Part shown: positions 1 through 7,668 of the stretch, one piece after another
Layout of the letters: each line of letters opens with the position of its first letter
Numbering within the stretch: the first letter of the stretch is position 1
DNA from: Lacrimispora sp. 210928-DFI.3.58
GTDB taxonomy: Bacteria; Bacillota; Clostridia; Lachnospirales; Lachnospiraceae
Assembly: GCF_020554865.1 (NCBI RefSeq)
Contig: NZ_JAJCIC010000014.1
Span: 1-64,000, forward strand
Length of the DNA: 64,000 bases
Direction of reading: 5' to 3'
Position numbers and translations under genes: made by a program
Notes under the pieces: generated by a model
What the model saw: the letters and a program-made list of their open reading frames with translations, nothing else
Database searches by the model: none
Told to the model about the DNA's origin: nothing

Positions 1-50
1 TTTGAAATCCTAATTGCATTACGAGATGATTATACTTCCGATAAGGAAAA
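1..50. repeat. Left copy of 50-bp perfect inverted repeat (putative inversion site)
   Basis: These 50 bases are the exact reverse complement of 12089-12138. The match stops abruptly between positions 50 and 51 and is cut by the window edge on the other side, so the true repeat may be longer. It contains an outward-facing -10 box (TATAAT on the minus strand, 29-34). Its inner part carries an imperfect dyad (ACTTCC, GATAA, GGAAAA) of the kind tyrosine recombinases use, though that role is inferred. From about 58 to 296 I see only AT-rich non-coding sequence. Confidence 0.9.
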
Positions 51-57
51 TTATCAA
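29..57 (-). promoter_or_regulatory. Strong outward promoter at left end of the bounded segment
   Basis: On the minus strand, TTGATA (52-57) and TATAAT (29-34) are separated by exactly 17 bp, matching the consensus at 11 of 12 positions. The -10 box lies inside the inverted repeat and the -35 box just outside it, on the bounded segment. It points leftward out of the window, so its target gene is not visible. By symmetry with the other end, the target is probably a cell-wall-repeat surface protein gene. Confidence 0.75.
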
Positions 58-296
58 TAGTTTTTTTGCATTTTTTGCAAATTCTTCTAAATTCGCCATC
101 TTTCGGCATTTCCCTGTGGAAGTAGAACCAACTCCATCACACGCATTTAGTATAATATAGATTCTTAAGAAATACCATAAACTTTACCTGTGCATTTTCT
201 TACGGAATTATTACGAGAAACATAGTTTTTGCGAAAATTGTATTTATTTTTGTACATTTCATGAAATAGATGGGGTGTTCTTCTTGTCTAAGATAT

Positions 297-346
297 AGAA
301 GGGGACGCTCCCCAGCAGCCAAACTGCCGGACAGCGTCCCCTTCTA
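297..346. terminator. Long GC-rich hairpin after the tagaturonate reductase gene
   Basis: A perfect stem of about 13 bp (AAGGGGACGCT paired with AGCGTCCCCTT) lies 40 bases past the stop codon of the gene at 387. No clear U-run follows on the minus strand, so it may be a factor-assisted terminator, an mRNA-stabilising hairpin or a copy of an interspersed repeat. Confidence 0.5.
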
Positions 347-386
347 CATATTATATATACTCAATTTCCCCTGTGTAAGCCCAATA

Positions 387-1727
387 TTATTTTGCTAATA
401 CAGCATCATACGCCTCTGCCATGCCCTTTTCCTGGATCAGATCATAGTATTCCTGTACCATCGGGATCATCTCGGTGAGGTCGGCATGCCAGTAGTCCTC
501 GCGCTTCATGATATCCTCTACGGAGGCGGTCTTCATGAACTGCATGATCTCTTCGCCGTCGTTTGCCTTGTCCGTGCGGTAGAAGGAGATCAGGGCTGCC
601 ATGGAGAAGGTCAGGGCTGATGGATAATTGCCGAATTTCTCCTTATACTCCAGAATGGTGGGAAGCACACGTACCTGGAACTTGCTTACGGAGTTTAAGG
701 CAATGCTTAACAGCTGGTGCTTGATGAATGGATTGGAGAAACGCTCCAGTACGGCTGCGCCGAACTTACGGTTGTCTTCGGTGTCGCCGATGGTTGGGAT
801 GATCTCCTCAAAAATGCATTTCTTAAGGAAGGAGGATACTTTCTCGTCCTTTAAGCACTCGCCGACCGTTGTAAGGCCGTACAGATATGCACCCAGTACC
901 ATAGAGGTGTGGCCGCCGTTTAAGATACGGACCTTTCTCTTCTTATATGGATGTACGTCATCTGTCCATACAATGTTGTAGCCAGCCTTCTGGAATGGGA
1001 GCTCGTCCTCATGATGGCCGCCGATCACCCACAGATGGAAGATCTCCGCGGTATCAATGAGCTTATCCTCATAGCCGATCTGCTTTGTCAGCTCCTCCAC
1101 CTCGTCTCTCGGATAACCTGTTACGATACGGTCTACCAGAGTGCTGCAGAAGTCATTTTCTGTCTCGATCCAGTTCTTGAAGCCATCCTCCAGCTCCCAG
1201 AGATCTGCGTACTGAAGAACGCATTTCTTTAAGTTGTCGCCGTTGTCGTCAATCAGTTCGCAGGGAAGAAGGATAAGGCCCTTTAAGCCTGCTTTGTATC
1301 TCTTGTATAAGAACTGGCAGAGCTTTGCAGGATATGCTTTCGGAGGCATGTCGGTGAGCTTTTCTGTGCCGATGTACTCAATGCCTGCTTCGGTGGTATT
1401 GGAAACCAGGACCCTTAAGTCCGGACTCTCGGCCAACGCAATGTACTCATCATACTGAGTGTATGGGTTCAGTGCTCTGGAAATGGATGTTACGTGGGTA
1501 TGCTCGTTTACTATCTGGCCATTGTCAATGCCTCTTAAGAACAGGTTGTACTCGCAGTTCTGGTTTGCCAGCATCTGGCACATACCTTTTTCGATGGGCT
1601 GTACCACTACGATCTTTCCATCGTATAAGCCCTTCTCACGAAGCTTGTGGAAAAAGTAATCTACGAATCCACGCAAAAACCCGCCTTCGCCAAACTGGAT
1701 GACTGTTTCTTTTACATTGCTGCTCAT
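387..1727 (-). CDS. uxaB: Tagaturonate reductase (altronate oxidoreductase), UxaB-like
   Basis: 446 aa, in the polyol-specific long-chain dehydrogenase family. The N-terminal Rossmann motif GEGGF is at residues 13-17. The family's catalytic pattern K-x4-N-x2-H is present as K265, N270 and H273. The protein is predicted to reduce D-tagaturonate to D-altronate with NADH in hexuronate (galacturonate) breakdown in the cytoplasm; other mannonate or mannitol family activities cannot be excluded. A GGAGG-type ribosome site precedes the ATG. The promoter at 1820-1848 is flanked by two operator-like palindromes, so sugar-dependent or catabolite control is likely. No other uxa genes are next to it. The gene is inside the putative invertible segment. 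Confidence 0.85.
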   Translation of the reverse strand: MSSNVKETVIQFGEGGFLRGFVDYFFHKLREKGLYDGKIVVVQPIEKGMCQMLANQNCEYNLFLRGIDNGQIVNEHTHVTSISRALNPYTQYDEYIALAESPDLRVLVSNTTEAGIEYIGTEKLTDMPPKAYPAKLCQFLYKRYKAGLKGLILLPCELIDDNGDNLKKCVLQYADLWELEDGFKNWIETENDFCSTLVDRIVTGYPRDEVEELTKQIGYEDKLIDTAEIFHLWVIGGHHEDELPFQKAGYNIVWTDDVHPYKKRKVRILNGGHTSMVLGAYLYGLTTVGECLKDEKVSSFLKKCIFEEIIPTIGDTEDNRKFGAAVLERFSNPFIKHQLLSIALNSVSKFQVRVLPTILEYKEKFGNYPSALTFSMAALISFYRTDKANDGEEIMQFMKTASVEDIMKREDYWHADLTEMIPMVQEYYDLIQEKGMAEAYDAVLAK

Positions 1728-1765
1728 GTTTTGCTACCTCCATAAGATAAATAGTTGTTGAGTTT

Positions 1766-1779
1766 TGTAAGTGCTTACA
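1766..1779. promoter_or_regulatory. Operator-like palindrome downstream of uxaB -10
   Basis: TGTAAGTGCTTACA has arms TGTAAG and CTTACA around a 2-bp centre. It fits LacI/GalR-type operators and is close to the CcpA cre pattern. It lies about 40 bases inside the transcribed leader, where bound repressor would act as a roadblock. Confidence 0.6.
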
Positions 1780-1819
1780 TTTTTTGATATAAGCATCTTT
1801 TCTCTTTATTTCTGAACTT

Positions 1820-1848
1820 ACTATACAACATTATTGAGAATTATGCAA
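1820..1848 (-). promoter_or_regulatory. Promoter of uxaB-like gene
   Basis: TTGCAT (1843-1848) and TATAGT (1820-1825) on the minus strand are separated by 17 bp. The leader to the ATG at 1727 is about 85 nt. Confidence 0.75.
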
Positions 1849-1866
1849 GGGTTTTTAAAGAAAAAT

Positions 1867-1880
1867 TGTAAGCGTTTACA
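1867..1880. promoter_or_regulatory. cre/LacI-type operator upstream of uxaB -35
   Basis: TGTAAGCGTTTACA fits every position of the cre pattern TGWAANCGNTNWCA. It lies about 19 bp upstream of the -35 box, and its centre is 101 bp from the second palindrome, a distance compatible with looping by a LacI-family dimer pair. No LacI-family gene is in the window. Confidence 0.65.
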
Positions 1881-1952
1881 TTTTATAATAAATAAAAATG
1901 CTGTAAGAATAGCAGCAGCAGAAATTCGGACATATTCAAAAGCAGCAGAAAT

Positions 1953-2000
1953 ACAAAAAGGCGCTGTCTCCAGCCTTACAGCCGTTAAACAGCACCCTTT
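1953..2000 (-). terminator. rplL terminator
   Basis: A hairpin (AAAGGGTGCTGT pairing with ACAGCGCCTTT on the minus strand) is followed by a T-run. It starts 17 bases past the rplL stop and ends the rplJL transcript before the uxaB-like gene. Confidence 0.75.
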
Positions 2001-2016
2001 CATGAACAAAACAGAA

Positions 2017-2391
2017 TTACTTCAGAGTAACCTTAGCACCCTCAGCCTCTAACTTGGTCTTCAGCTCCTCAGCCTCTTCCTTGGATACGCCCTGCTTTAA
2101 TGCCTTTGGAGCGCTGTCAACAAGGTCCTTGGCTTCCTTTAAGCCTAAGCCGGTAGCTTCGCGGACAACCTTGATAACCTTAACCTTGTTAGGACCAACC
2201 TCGGTCAGCTCTACGTCGAACTCGGTCTTCTCTTCCTCAGCTGCTGCGCCAGCGCCTGCTGCTGCAACTACCACGCCAGCTGCTGCAGATACGCCAAACT
2301 CTTCCTCACATGCTTTTACTAACTCATTCAGCTCTAATACGGATAATTCCTTGATAGCTTCGATAAACTCAGCGGTTGTTAACTTTGCCAT
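2017..2391 (-). CDS. rplL: Ribosomal protein bL12 (L7/L12)
   Basis: 124 aa, standard length. It has the N-terminal dimerisation and L10-binding segment (residues 1-35), an Ala/Gly/Val-rich hinge (about 36-55) and the globular C-terminal factor-binding domain with the motif [10 protein letters not shown]. It forms the ribosomal stalk that recruits translation GTPases. It is the second gene of the rplJ-rplL unit. A good ribosome site (AGGAGG) precedes ATG. rpoB and rpoC, its usual downstream neighbours in Firmicutes, are not found here; a terminator and the uxaB-like gene follow instead. Confidence 0.98.
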   Translation of the reverse strand: MAKLTTAEFIEAIKELSVLELNELVKACEEEFGVSAAAGVVVAAAGAGAAAEEEKTEFDVELTEVGPNKVKVIKVVREATGLGLKEAKDLVDSAPKALKQGVSKEEAEELKTKLEAEGAKVTLK

Positions 2392-2472
2392 TTTATGTTC
2401 CTCCTATTTCATATTTGATATTCAGTGTTTTATTATTCCGAAGCGAAAACGCTCTTAAGACTGCAAAAAGGA

Positions 2473-2973
2473 TTATGCCTCTGCAGCTCCGCCATTCTTC
2501 TCTGCAATCTGATTGAGAACGCGGGCCAGATTGGTGATCGGAGACTGGATGCTTCCCAGCAGCTTTCCAAGAAGTACCTCTCTGGATGGGATGGTTGCAA
2601 TAACCTGGGTTCCTGCCTGATCGTAGTATGTTCCTTCCACTACGGATGCCTTCAGTTCCAGCTGCGGAGCTGTCTTAGCGAACTCTGCCAGGACTCTTGC
2701 AGGGGCTGTAGCGTCATCTTTGGAAACAGCTAAGGCAGTCGGGCCTTCCAGCTGTGGATCCAGTGCTGCGAAGTCTGTGCCTTCTGCTGCGCGCTTGATC
2801 AGGGTATTCTTGTATACCTTGTAAGACACACCAGCTTCCCTTAACTTCTTACGCAGCTGAGTATCCTGCTCTACAGTCAGACCACGGTAGTCTACAATAA
2901 CTGCACCGGCAGCGCCGTCAAGCATTGCCTTGATTTCGTCTACGATCGGCTGCTTTAATTCAACTTTTGCCAT
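2473..2973 (-). CDS. rplJ: Ribosomal protein uL10
   Basis: 166 aa, the usual bacterial length. The N-terminal rRNA-binding domain includes VDYRGLTVEQ (about 28-37) and KVYKNTLIKRA (about 52-62); the C-terminal helix that anchors L12 dimers ends in EKNGGAAEA. It forms the stalk base with L11 and L12. First gene of the rplJ-rplL transcript, preceded by an L10-type leader with a terminator-like hairpin, so feedback by L10 or an L10-L12 complex is expected. AGGAGG lies just before the ATG. Confidence 0.98.
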   Translation of the reverse strand: MAKVELKQPIVDEIKAMLDGAAGAVIVDYRGLTVEQDTQLRKKLREAGVSYKVYKNTLIKRAAEGTDFAALDPQLEGPTALAVSKDDATAPARVLAEFAKTAPQLELKASVVEGTYYDQAGTQVIATIPSREVLLGKLLGSIQSPITNLARVLNQIAEKNGGAAEA

Positions 2974-2984
2974 GAATGGTTTAC

Positions 2985-3170
2985 CTCCTTCTATTATTCT
3001 GCATTGAAAACCGTCATAGCATGGGAACGACTCATGAAAAGAATCCTGCTCCGCAGGAGTCTCCTATGATAGAAAAAACCTCTCTGCGCAAAGACAGGGA
3101 GGTCAGCAAAATCTCATGAAACAGACATCTTAACGATGTCAGAGTTTTGTATGTTCCTCGGCAGGCGTTT
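2985..3170 (-). ncRNA. L10-type ribosomal protein leader of rplJL
   Basis: The transcript from the promoter at 3223 carries the sequence CCTGCCGAGG near its 5' end (3155-3165 on the opposite strand), a hallmark of the Firmicute L10 leader family. Further down is a terminator-like hairpin followed by a U-run (3072-3103), then a small CCTGC/GCAGG hairpin before the ribosome site. The layout fits L10-mediated attenuation. Assignment is by motif and context; a covariance-model search was not possible. Confidence 0.7.
3072..3103 (-). terminator. Attenuator hairpin in rplJ leader
   Basis: The 9-bp stem formed by ACCTCTCTG and CAGGGAGGT is followed on the minus strand by six T residues, all within the rplJ 5' leader about 100 nt before the start codon. 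Confidence 0.7.
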
Positions 3171-3222
3171 TATTACTTACACTTTTCAGTACCTGCTGTC
3201 TCAGGGCATTCAATACTTTGGT

Positions 3223-3251
3223 ACTATATCATATACAAGCAGTGATGTCAA
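3223..3251 (-). promoter_or_regulatory. Promoter of rplJL
   Basis: TTGACA (3246-3251) and TATAGT (3223-3228) on the minus strand have a 17-bp spacer: a near-consensus SigA promoter giving a leader of about 240 nt. Confidence 0.85.
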
Positions 3252-3355
3252 GTACTGTTTTCTATTTTTCACAGTTTGCACACGTTATCTGTGGATTTCT
3301 TCCAATAAACACAAAAAAAAGGAACATTTTTTCGTCTATAAATTCATTTCTAGTG

Positions 3356-3384
3356 TTGACAGATTTTGTAAGGCATGTTACTAT
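3356..3384 (+). promoter_or_regulatory. Promoter of small cell-wall-repeat gene
   Basis: A perfect -35 (TTGACA, 3356-3361) is followed after 17 bp by TACTAT (3379-3384), which has a TGT extended -10 directly upstream. It is divergent from the rplJ promoter. The rest of 3252-3355 is AT-rich with no other recognised element. Confidence 0.75.
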
Positions 3385-3456
3385 ATGCTTAAGTTTTATT
3401 TAAGTTTTTTTAAAGATTACATTTACTACAAACTTTAACAAAGGAGAGTATGAATT

Positions 3457-3918
3457 ATGAAAAAGAATTTCAAGGCTTTCGTAACAATGGCAACTGCCGC
3501 TGCATTAGTTGTTGCTTCTGCATTCACCAGCTTTGCCCGCGAGGGTTGGGTTGATGTAAAGTCCCGCTGGTATTACTACGATGAGGCAGGCAACCCCGTA
3601 ACCAGTCAGTGGGTTGAATATAACGGCGATTTATACTGGGTAAATGAGATCGGCGAGATGGCTGTTCAGTCTTGGGTAAAATACAATGACAGCTGGTACT
3701 GGGTAAATGCACAGGGCGCTATGGTTACCAACAGCTGGATCCCGATCGTTAATGAGTGGTATTACGTTGGCGAGGACGGCAAGATGCTGGCTAATACCTG
3801 GTTTGAATATAATAAGCAGAAGTATTATCTCACCGAAGATGGCTCTGCAGCAAGGGGAGTGGTGGAAATCGATGGCAATCTTCACTACTTTGACAGAACC
3901 AACGGTAATCTGCTGTAA
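3457..3918 (+). CDS. Small secreted cell-wall-binding repeat protein
   Basis: 153 aa. A signal peptide (about 1-27: Lys-rich start, hydrophobic core, cleavage near SFA-R) is followed by about six 20-residue repeats rich in Trp and Tyr with Gly at the turn (patterns such as WYYYDEAG, LYWVNEIG, WYYVGEDG). These are choline-binding/glucan-binding type repeats, usually a non-covalent cell-wall anchor; no catalytic domain is present. AAAGGAGAG precedes the ATG, and this ribosome site resembles that of the large surface protein at 12176. It sits, oppositely oriented, between rplA and the rplJ leader, splitting a normally contiguous ribosomal cluster. Its ligand and role are unknown. Confidence 0.85.
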   Translation: MKKNFKAFVTMATAAALVVASAFTSFAREGWVDVKSRWYYYDEAGNPVTSQWVEYNGDLYWVNEIGEMAVQSWVKYNDSWYWVNAQGAMVTNSWIPIVNEWYYVGEDGKMLANTWFEYNKQKYYLTEDGSAARGVVEIDGNLHYFDRTNGNLL

Positions 3919-3941
3919 TTTCTTTTGATTGGTATCTATCC

Positions 3942-3973
3942 GGGAGTCTGTCATGTGCAGACTCCCGTTTTTT
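3942..3973 (+). terminator. Terminator of small cell-wall-repeat gene
   Basis: Perfect stem GGGAGTCTG / CAGACTCCC with a 7-nt loop, followed by G and six T residues. Confidence 0.9.
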
Positions 3974-4108
3974 GTTCCACAGGAACTTTCGTCTCCCCCG
4001 GAACAAAACGCTCCGCAGGATGCGCACTTTGCGCTTAGGAAATTGGCTGCCTTTGCGGCTTTGCTCCGGCGCGGGTGCGTGTCAGGACACACATTTTGAT
4101 TACAAAGT

Positions 4109-4143
4109 TTCCAGTAAAATGCGCCAGTAGTGCATTTTATCGG
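4109..4143. repeat. Interspersed hairpin repeat, copy 1
   Basis: CCAGTAAAATGCGCC followed by a spacer and GCATTTTATCGG forms a short palindrome. A close relative with compensating changes in both arms (AAAACGCG / CGCGTTTT) lies at 54907-54941. Paired changes in both arms suggest the structure, not only the sequence, is maintained. Confidence 0.55.
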
Positions 4144-4162
4144 ATTTTTATTACACAAAAAG

Positions 4163-4220
4163 AAAACGCCCCAGCCTCTCATCCTCTCAAGAAAGGATGG
4201 GAAGGTCAGGGCGCTTTTTT
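4163..4220. terminator. Bidirectional terminator after rplA
   Basis: A stem built from GCGCCCTGACC-type and complementary GGGGCG sequence with an inner hairpin (ATCCT/AGGAT) is bounded by an A-run on the left and a T-run on the right. It ends the rpmG-secE-nusG-rplK-rplA transcript on the minus strand. Confidence 0.75.
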
Positions 4221-4239
4221 CTATATTGTGGGCAATCGA

Positions 4240-4935
4240 TTAGCCGATCAGCTTAGCTACATTCAGCTTAACGCCAGGGCCCATAGTAGAGGTAATTGCT
4301 ACGCTCTTTAAGTATGCGCCTTTTACTGTGCTTGGCTTAGCCTTCAGGATTGCGTCCATAAGCGTCTGGAAGTTGTCCGCTAACTGCTCCTCTGTGAAAG
4401 AAGCCTTTCCTACTGGCACGTGGATAATGTTTGTCTTGTCAAGTCTGTACTCAATCTTACCAGCTTTGATATCGTTGATCGCTTTGGTTACGTCCATGGT
4501 AACGGTGCCGGCCTTCGGGTTTGGCATTAAGCCCTTGGGACCCAGTACACGGCCAAGACGTCCAACAACGCCCATCATGTCGGGAGTAGCTACAACTACA
4601 TCAAAATCCAGCCAGCCGTCGTTCTGGATCCTTGGGATCAGTTCCTCAGCTCCTACGTAATCAGCACCTGCTGCCAGAGCCTCGTCAGCCTTTGGTCCCT
4701 TTGCAAATACTAAAATACGTACAACCTTACCTGTTCCGTGAGGAAGCACAACAGCTCCACGGATCTGCTGGTCAGCGTGACGTCCGTCACAGCCTGTCCT
4801 GATGTGAAGTTCTACAGTCTCATCAAACTTTGCAGATGCATTCTTTTTTACTAATGCGATAGCGTCTGCTACGTCGTAAAGTGCAGTACGGTCTACATTT
4901 TTCATAGCCTCTGCATATCTTTTTCCTGATTTCAT
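4240..4935 (-). CDS. rplA: Ribosomal protein uL1
   Basis: 231 aa, typical length. Recognisable segments include the conserved [14 protein letters not shown] loop near residue 130 and the C-terminal [17 protein letters not shown]. It builds the L1 stalk at the E site and in many bacteria represses its own operon by binding the rplK-rplA mRNA. A motif repeated before rplK and rplA (see 4951 and 5498) could be its mRNA target. Last gene of the rpmG-secE-nusG-rplK-rplA unit, followed by a terminator. Confidence 0.98.
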   Translation of the reverse strand: MKSGKRYAEAMKNVDRTALYDVADAIALVKKNASAKFDETVELHIRTGCDGRHADQQIRGAVVLPHGTGKVVRILVFAKGPKADEALAAGADYVGAEELIPRIQNDGWLDFDVVVATPDMMGVVGRLGRVLGPKGLMPNPKAGTVTMDVTKAINDIKAGKIEYRLDKTNIIHVPVGKASFTEEQLADNFQTLMDAILKAKPSTVKGAYLKSVAITSTMGPGVKLNVAKLIG

Positions 4936-4950
4936 TGAATTAACCTCCTA

Positions 4951-4980
4951 GTGGTATTGACGGGGGAATCTCCCTCCCAC
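4951..4980 (-). promoter_or_regulatory. Conserved leader motif before rplA (candidate L1 site)
   Basis: Read on the minus strand it runs GTGGGAGGGA, a short variable part with ATTCCCCCG, then CAATACCAC, with GTGG/CCAC able to pair. It ends 15 bases before the rplA start, just upstream of the AGGAGG site. A near copy precedes rplK. An L1 or operon-feedback role is inferred from position. Confidence 0.5.
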
Positions 4981-5049
4981 GTTCCTATAAACGGGTAAAT
5001 GCTTGCTCCATCTGCTGTCCCTGCTCATAAGACAGCAAAAGCTCTCAAA

Positions 5050-5475
5050 TTATTCCTCAATGGTAACGCCCATGCTTCTTGCAGTACCGGCAACCATGCT
5101 CATAGCAGCCTCTAAGCTGGCAGCATTTAAGTCTGGCATCTTTGTCTCTGCGATCTTCTGCAGGTCAGCCTTCTTAAGAACTGCAACCTTCGTCTTGTTT
5201 GGAACGCCGGATCCGCTCTTAATGTTGCAGGCCTTCTTGATCAGAACGGCTGCCGGCGGAGTCTTTGTGATGAAGCTGAAGCTTCTGTCCGCATATACGG
5301 TAATGACAACAGGAATGATCATGTCACCCTGATCTGCTGTTCTAGCGTTGAACTCCTTGGTAAACTGTACGATATTTACACCGTGCTGACCAAGAGCTGG
5401 TCCTACTGGCGGTGCTGGTGTTGCCTTGCCAGCCGGAATCTGTAATTTGATATATCCTGTTACTTTCTTTGCCAT
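5050..5475 (-). CDS. rplK: Ribosomal protein uL11
   Basis: 141 aa from the ATG at 5475, the family's exact usual length; an in-frame GTG three codons upstream lies inside the AGGAGGTG ribosome site and is rejected. The N-terminal domain has the Pro-rich [20 protein letters not shown] segment (about 16-35) and the C-terminal domain binds the GTPase-associated 23S rRNA region. In operon with nusG upstream and rplA downstream. Confidence 0.98.
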   Translation of the reverse strand: MAKKVTGYIKLQIPAGKATPAPPVGPALGQHGVNIVQFTKEFNARTADQGDMIIPVVITVYADRSFSFITKTPPAAVLIKKACNIKSGSGVPNKTKVAVLKKADLQKIAETKMPDLNAASLEAAMSMVAGTARSMGVTIEE

Positions 5476-5497
5476 CTTAGGCACCTCCTAAAATTAT

Positions 5498-5525
5498 GTG
5501 GTATTGTCGGGAATGTCCCTCCCAC
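5498..5525 (-). promoter_or_regulatory. Conserved leader motif before rplK
   Basis: On the minus strand GTGGGAGGGA, then ATTCCCGA, then CAATACCAC. It is nearly identical to the motif before rplA (4951-4980), at a similar distance from the ribosome site. The duplication points to a shared mRNA-binding regulator, most simply L1. Confidence 0.5.
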
Positions 5526-5574
5526 CAGCTTCTGCCCTGCAAAAGCTGATTCCTTACGTTGCAAATGGATCTGC

Positions 5575-6090
5575 TTACATCTTCTTGACTTCGGCAAATC
5601 CCAGTTCAACCGGGGTTTCACGGCCGAACATTTCTACATTGATTGTGATGGTCTTCTTACTGTCATTGATCGCTTTGATCGCTCCGACAGTATCCTTCCA
5701 TGCACCGGAGATAACAACTACCATATCTCCCAATTCAAAATCGACTAAGAGATCTTCCTTCACGAAGCCGAGACCTGCCATCTCTTCTTCTGTCAGAGGA
5801 ACCGGTTTGGAGCCCGGACCCACAAAGCCCGTGACACCGCGGGTATTGCGCACCACATACCATGTGTCATCATTCATGACCATGTTGATGAGCACGTAGC
5901 CCGGAAACATCTTCTTATCTGCTTTTTTCTCCACGCCGTTCTTCAACTCCACTACCGGGAGCATCGGCACGGATACTTCTAAGATCTGATCCTGAAGATT
6001 TCTGTTCTCGATTGTCTTCTCAATGTCGACCTTGACTTTGTTCTCGTAACCTGAATAGGTATGGACTACATACCAATGTGCTTCTGACAT
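5575..6090 (-). CDS. nusG: Transcription elongation/termination factor NusG
   Basis: 171 aa. The NGN domain opens with HWYVVHTYSGYENKV (about 5-19) and contains MFPGYVLINM and the RNTRGVTGFVG segment; the C-terminal KOW domain has ELGDMVVVISGAWKDTVGAI (about 118-137). It binds RNA polymerase and modulates pausing and Rho or ribosome coupling. It lies 21 bases after secE in the usual secE-nusG-rplK-rplA order. Confidence 0.98.
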   Translation of the reverse strand: MSEAHWYVVHTYSGYENKVKVDIEKTIENRNLQDQILEVSVPMLPVVELKNGVEKKADKKMFPGYVLINMVMNDDTWYVVRNTRGVTGFVGPGSKPVPLTEEEMAGLGFVKEDLLVDFELGDMVVVISGAWKDTVGAIKAINDSKKTITINVEMFGRETPVELGFAEVKKM

Positions 6091-6111
6091 ACAATCACCC
6101 TCGCCCTTGAA

Positions 6112-6375
6112 TTAAAGAATAAAACCTAACACATACTTCATAACCAGATCCAACACAGCGATCAATGCACCAATGAAAATGGACATAGACACAACTGCAA
6201 CTGTCTGCTTGGCTACTGTTTCCTTGTCAGCAAAGACGATCTTCTTGTATTCTTTTTTCAGGCCGTTAAAAAAGCTGGGCCTTTTTTCCTTCTTCTTAGC
6301 CGTCTTTTTTTCTGCCTTGTCAGCCTTGGCCGCTTTTTCTGTGGTTTCTACAGTCTTGACTGTATTTTCTTCCAT
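6112..6375 (-). CDS. secE: Preprotein translocase subunit SecE
   Basis: 87 aa with a single C-terminal transmembrane helix (about 60-84) preceded by the amphipathic segment FFNGLKKEYKKIVFADKETV typical of SecE. The first 30 residues are Lys/Ala/Glu-rich and probably disordered. It clamps SecY in the SecYEG channel. It lies between rpmG and nusG as in most Firmicutes. Confidence 0.95.
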   Translation of the reverse strand: MEENTVKTVETTEKAAKADKAEKKTAKKKEKRPSFFNGLKKEYKKIVFADKETVAKQTVAVVSMSIFIGALIAVLDLVMKYVLGFIL

Positions 6376-6401
6376 AACTTCACGTCCTTTACTGAACAGG
6401 A

Positions 6402-6551
6402 TTACTTTGTTTCCTTATGCATGGTATGTCTCTTGCAGAATCTGCAGTACTTTTTGGTTTCCATACGGTCAGGATGAGTCTTCTTGTCCTTCGTCATGTT
6501 GTAATTGCGTTGCTTGCATTCTGTGCATGCCAGTGTAATCTTTGTGCGCAC
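6402..6551 (-). CDS. rpmG: Ribosomal protein bL33 (zinc-ribbon form)
   Basis: 49 aa, starting with GTG (6549-6551) behind the ribosome site GTGGAGGTGG. The translation begins [18 protein letters not shown] and ends HTMHKETK, a clear L33. Both CxxC pairs (ACTEC and YCRFC) are intact, so it is the zinc-binding paralogue. It is the first gene of the rpmG-secE-nusG-rplK-rplA unit, with a promoter about 100 bases upstream. Confidence 0.95.
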   Translation of the reverse strand: MRTKITLACTECKQRNYNMTKDKKTHPDRMETKKYCRFCKRHTMHKETK

Positions 6552-6647
6552 GACTTCCACCTCCACTTAAATTATCGTAGTTCACATTTTGCTTTTTGGT
6601 CTTAATTTTGAGCATAAAAAAAAGACCTATCTTCCATTCGCCCATAC

Positions 6648-6676
6648 ATGATATCATAGAAAAAGGCTATCGTCAA
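6648..6676 (-). promoter_or_regulatory. Promoter of rpmG-secE-nusG-rplKA
   Basis: TTGACG (6671-6676) and TATCAT (6648-6653) on the minus strand with a 17-bp spacer. The leader to the GTG start is about 90 nt. Confidence 0.75.
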
Positions 6677-6758
6677 GGGATTTTTGGGAAATACTGCGTA
6701 TCTGTCCTATGAAAAATTTCCGAATAAATTTTCAGGCCGAAGCGGAGCGCGGAGGAGA

Positions 6759-7481
6759 TCATCCCCCCGCCCCTATAAATATAGTAAGAACACAAATATA
6801 TTCAGCCCCTGCTCTCTTTAAAACACGGGCGCAGGCCTCGGCGGTGGAGCCGGTGGTGTAGATGTCGTCTATGAGGAGGATGGATCTGATCCGGGGAGGA
6901 AGAGGGGAGGCGACGAAGGCCTGTTCCAGATTACGAAGGCGTTCCGACGGGCCAAGGTTCTTTTGAGGAGCTGTTTTCTTCACGCGGCGCAGAATGCTTG
7001 TGTTTATGGGAATGTTCAGTTTCAGAGACAGGCGGCGGGCAAGCTCCTCTGCCTGATTGAAGCCTCTTGTTTTCAGACGGGTAGGATGGACAGGAACCGG
7101 GATCAGAATGTCAGGTGCAAGCCGGAGAATGCGAGGGCCCAGCTTGCGGTAAATGGCCTCGGAATAGAAGTCAAGATATTCCCGCTTATTGTTGTACTTG
7201 ATCTGGGCCATGGAATGGCTGGCAATGTCATTGTAGTTTATCAGGGACATGCCGCAGTCAAAGGTCCGTTTATGCTTTGTGCAGTCAAAGCAGTATTCGA
7301 TGTCCCTGCTGATGACCTCCTTGCCGCAGCGCTTGCAGGTCGGGCCGTGGATCCAGGATAATTTTCCCATACAATCCGGACAGATGAGAGAGCCGCGGGG
7401 AATGACGATGTCTTTGCATACCGGGCAGCGGCGGGGAAAGAGCAGGGATATGACTGATTCTAAACAGTTTGTTTTGTACAT
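6759..7481 (-). CDS. comF: ComF family phosphoribosyltransferase-like protein
   Basis: 240 aa from the ATG at 7481, chosen because AAAGGAG lies 8 bases upstream; an in-frame start 21 codons earlier lacks this. The N-terminus has four CxxC pairs (C19/C22, C34/C37, C49/C52, C64/C67), a double zinc ribbon. The C-terminal half is a type I phosphoribosyltransferase fold with the PRPP loop LLIDDIYTTGSTAEAC. ComF proteins take part in handling internalised DNA in competent bacteria; here com genes are not adjacent, so a role in transformation is only a family inference. Confidence 0.88.
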   Translation of the reverse strand: MYKTNCLESVISLLFPRRCPVCKDIVIPRGSLICPDCMGKLSWIHGPTCKRCGKEVISRDIEYCFDCTKHKRTFDCGMSLINYNDIASHSMAQIKYNNKREYLDFYSEAIYRKLGPRILRLAPDILIPVPVHPTRLKTRGFNQAEELARRLSLKLNIPINTSILRRVKKTAPQKNLGPSERLRNLEQAFVASPLPPRIRSILLIDDIYTTGSTAEACARVLKRAGAEYICVLTIFIGAGG

Positions 7482-7668
7482 GATAAAGCTCCTTTGTTGC
7501 TCTGTGCTGTTTTTAACTGGATGAAAAAGAGTCGGATGACGCATTGTCGAATGCAGGGCGTATACATGGCGCTTAAGAAGGAATGCAGCGATGATAGCTC
7601 ATACAGGACGTGGCATGGGCTTTGACTTTGGGAAGGGAATTTAGATGAGAGAATTGCCCGGCCTGTTC

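Noticed and set aside
3631..4182. 183-codon open frame on the minus strand opposite the small cell-wall-repeat gene
   Set aside because: It overlaps the well-supported plus-strand gene and its terminator, has no ribosome site and reads as low-complexity shadow sequence.
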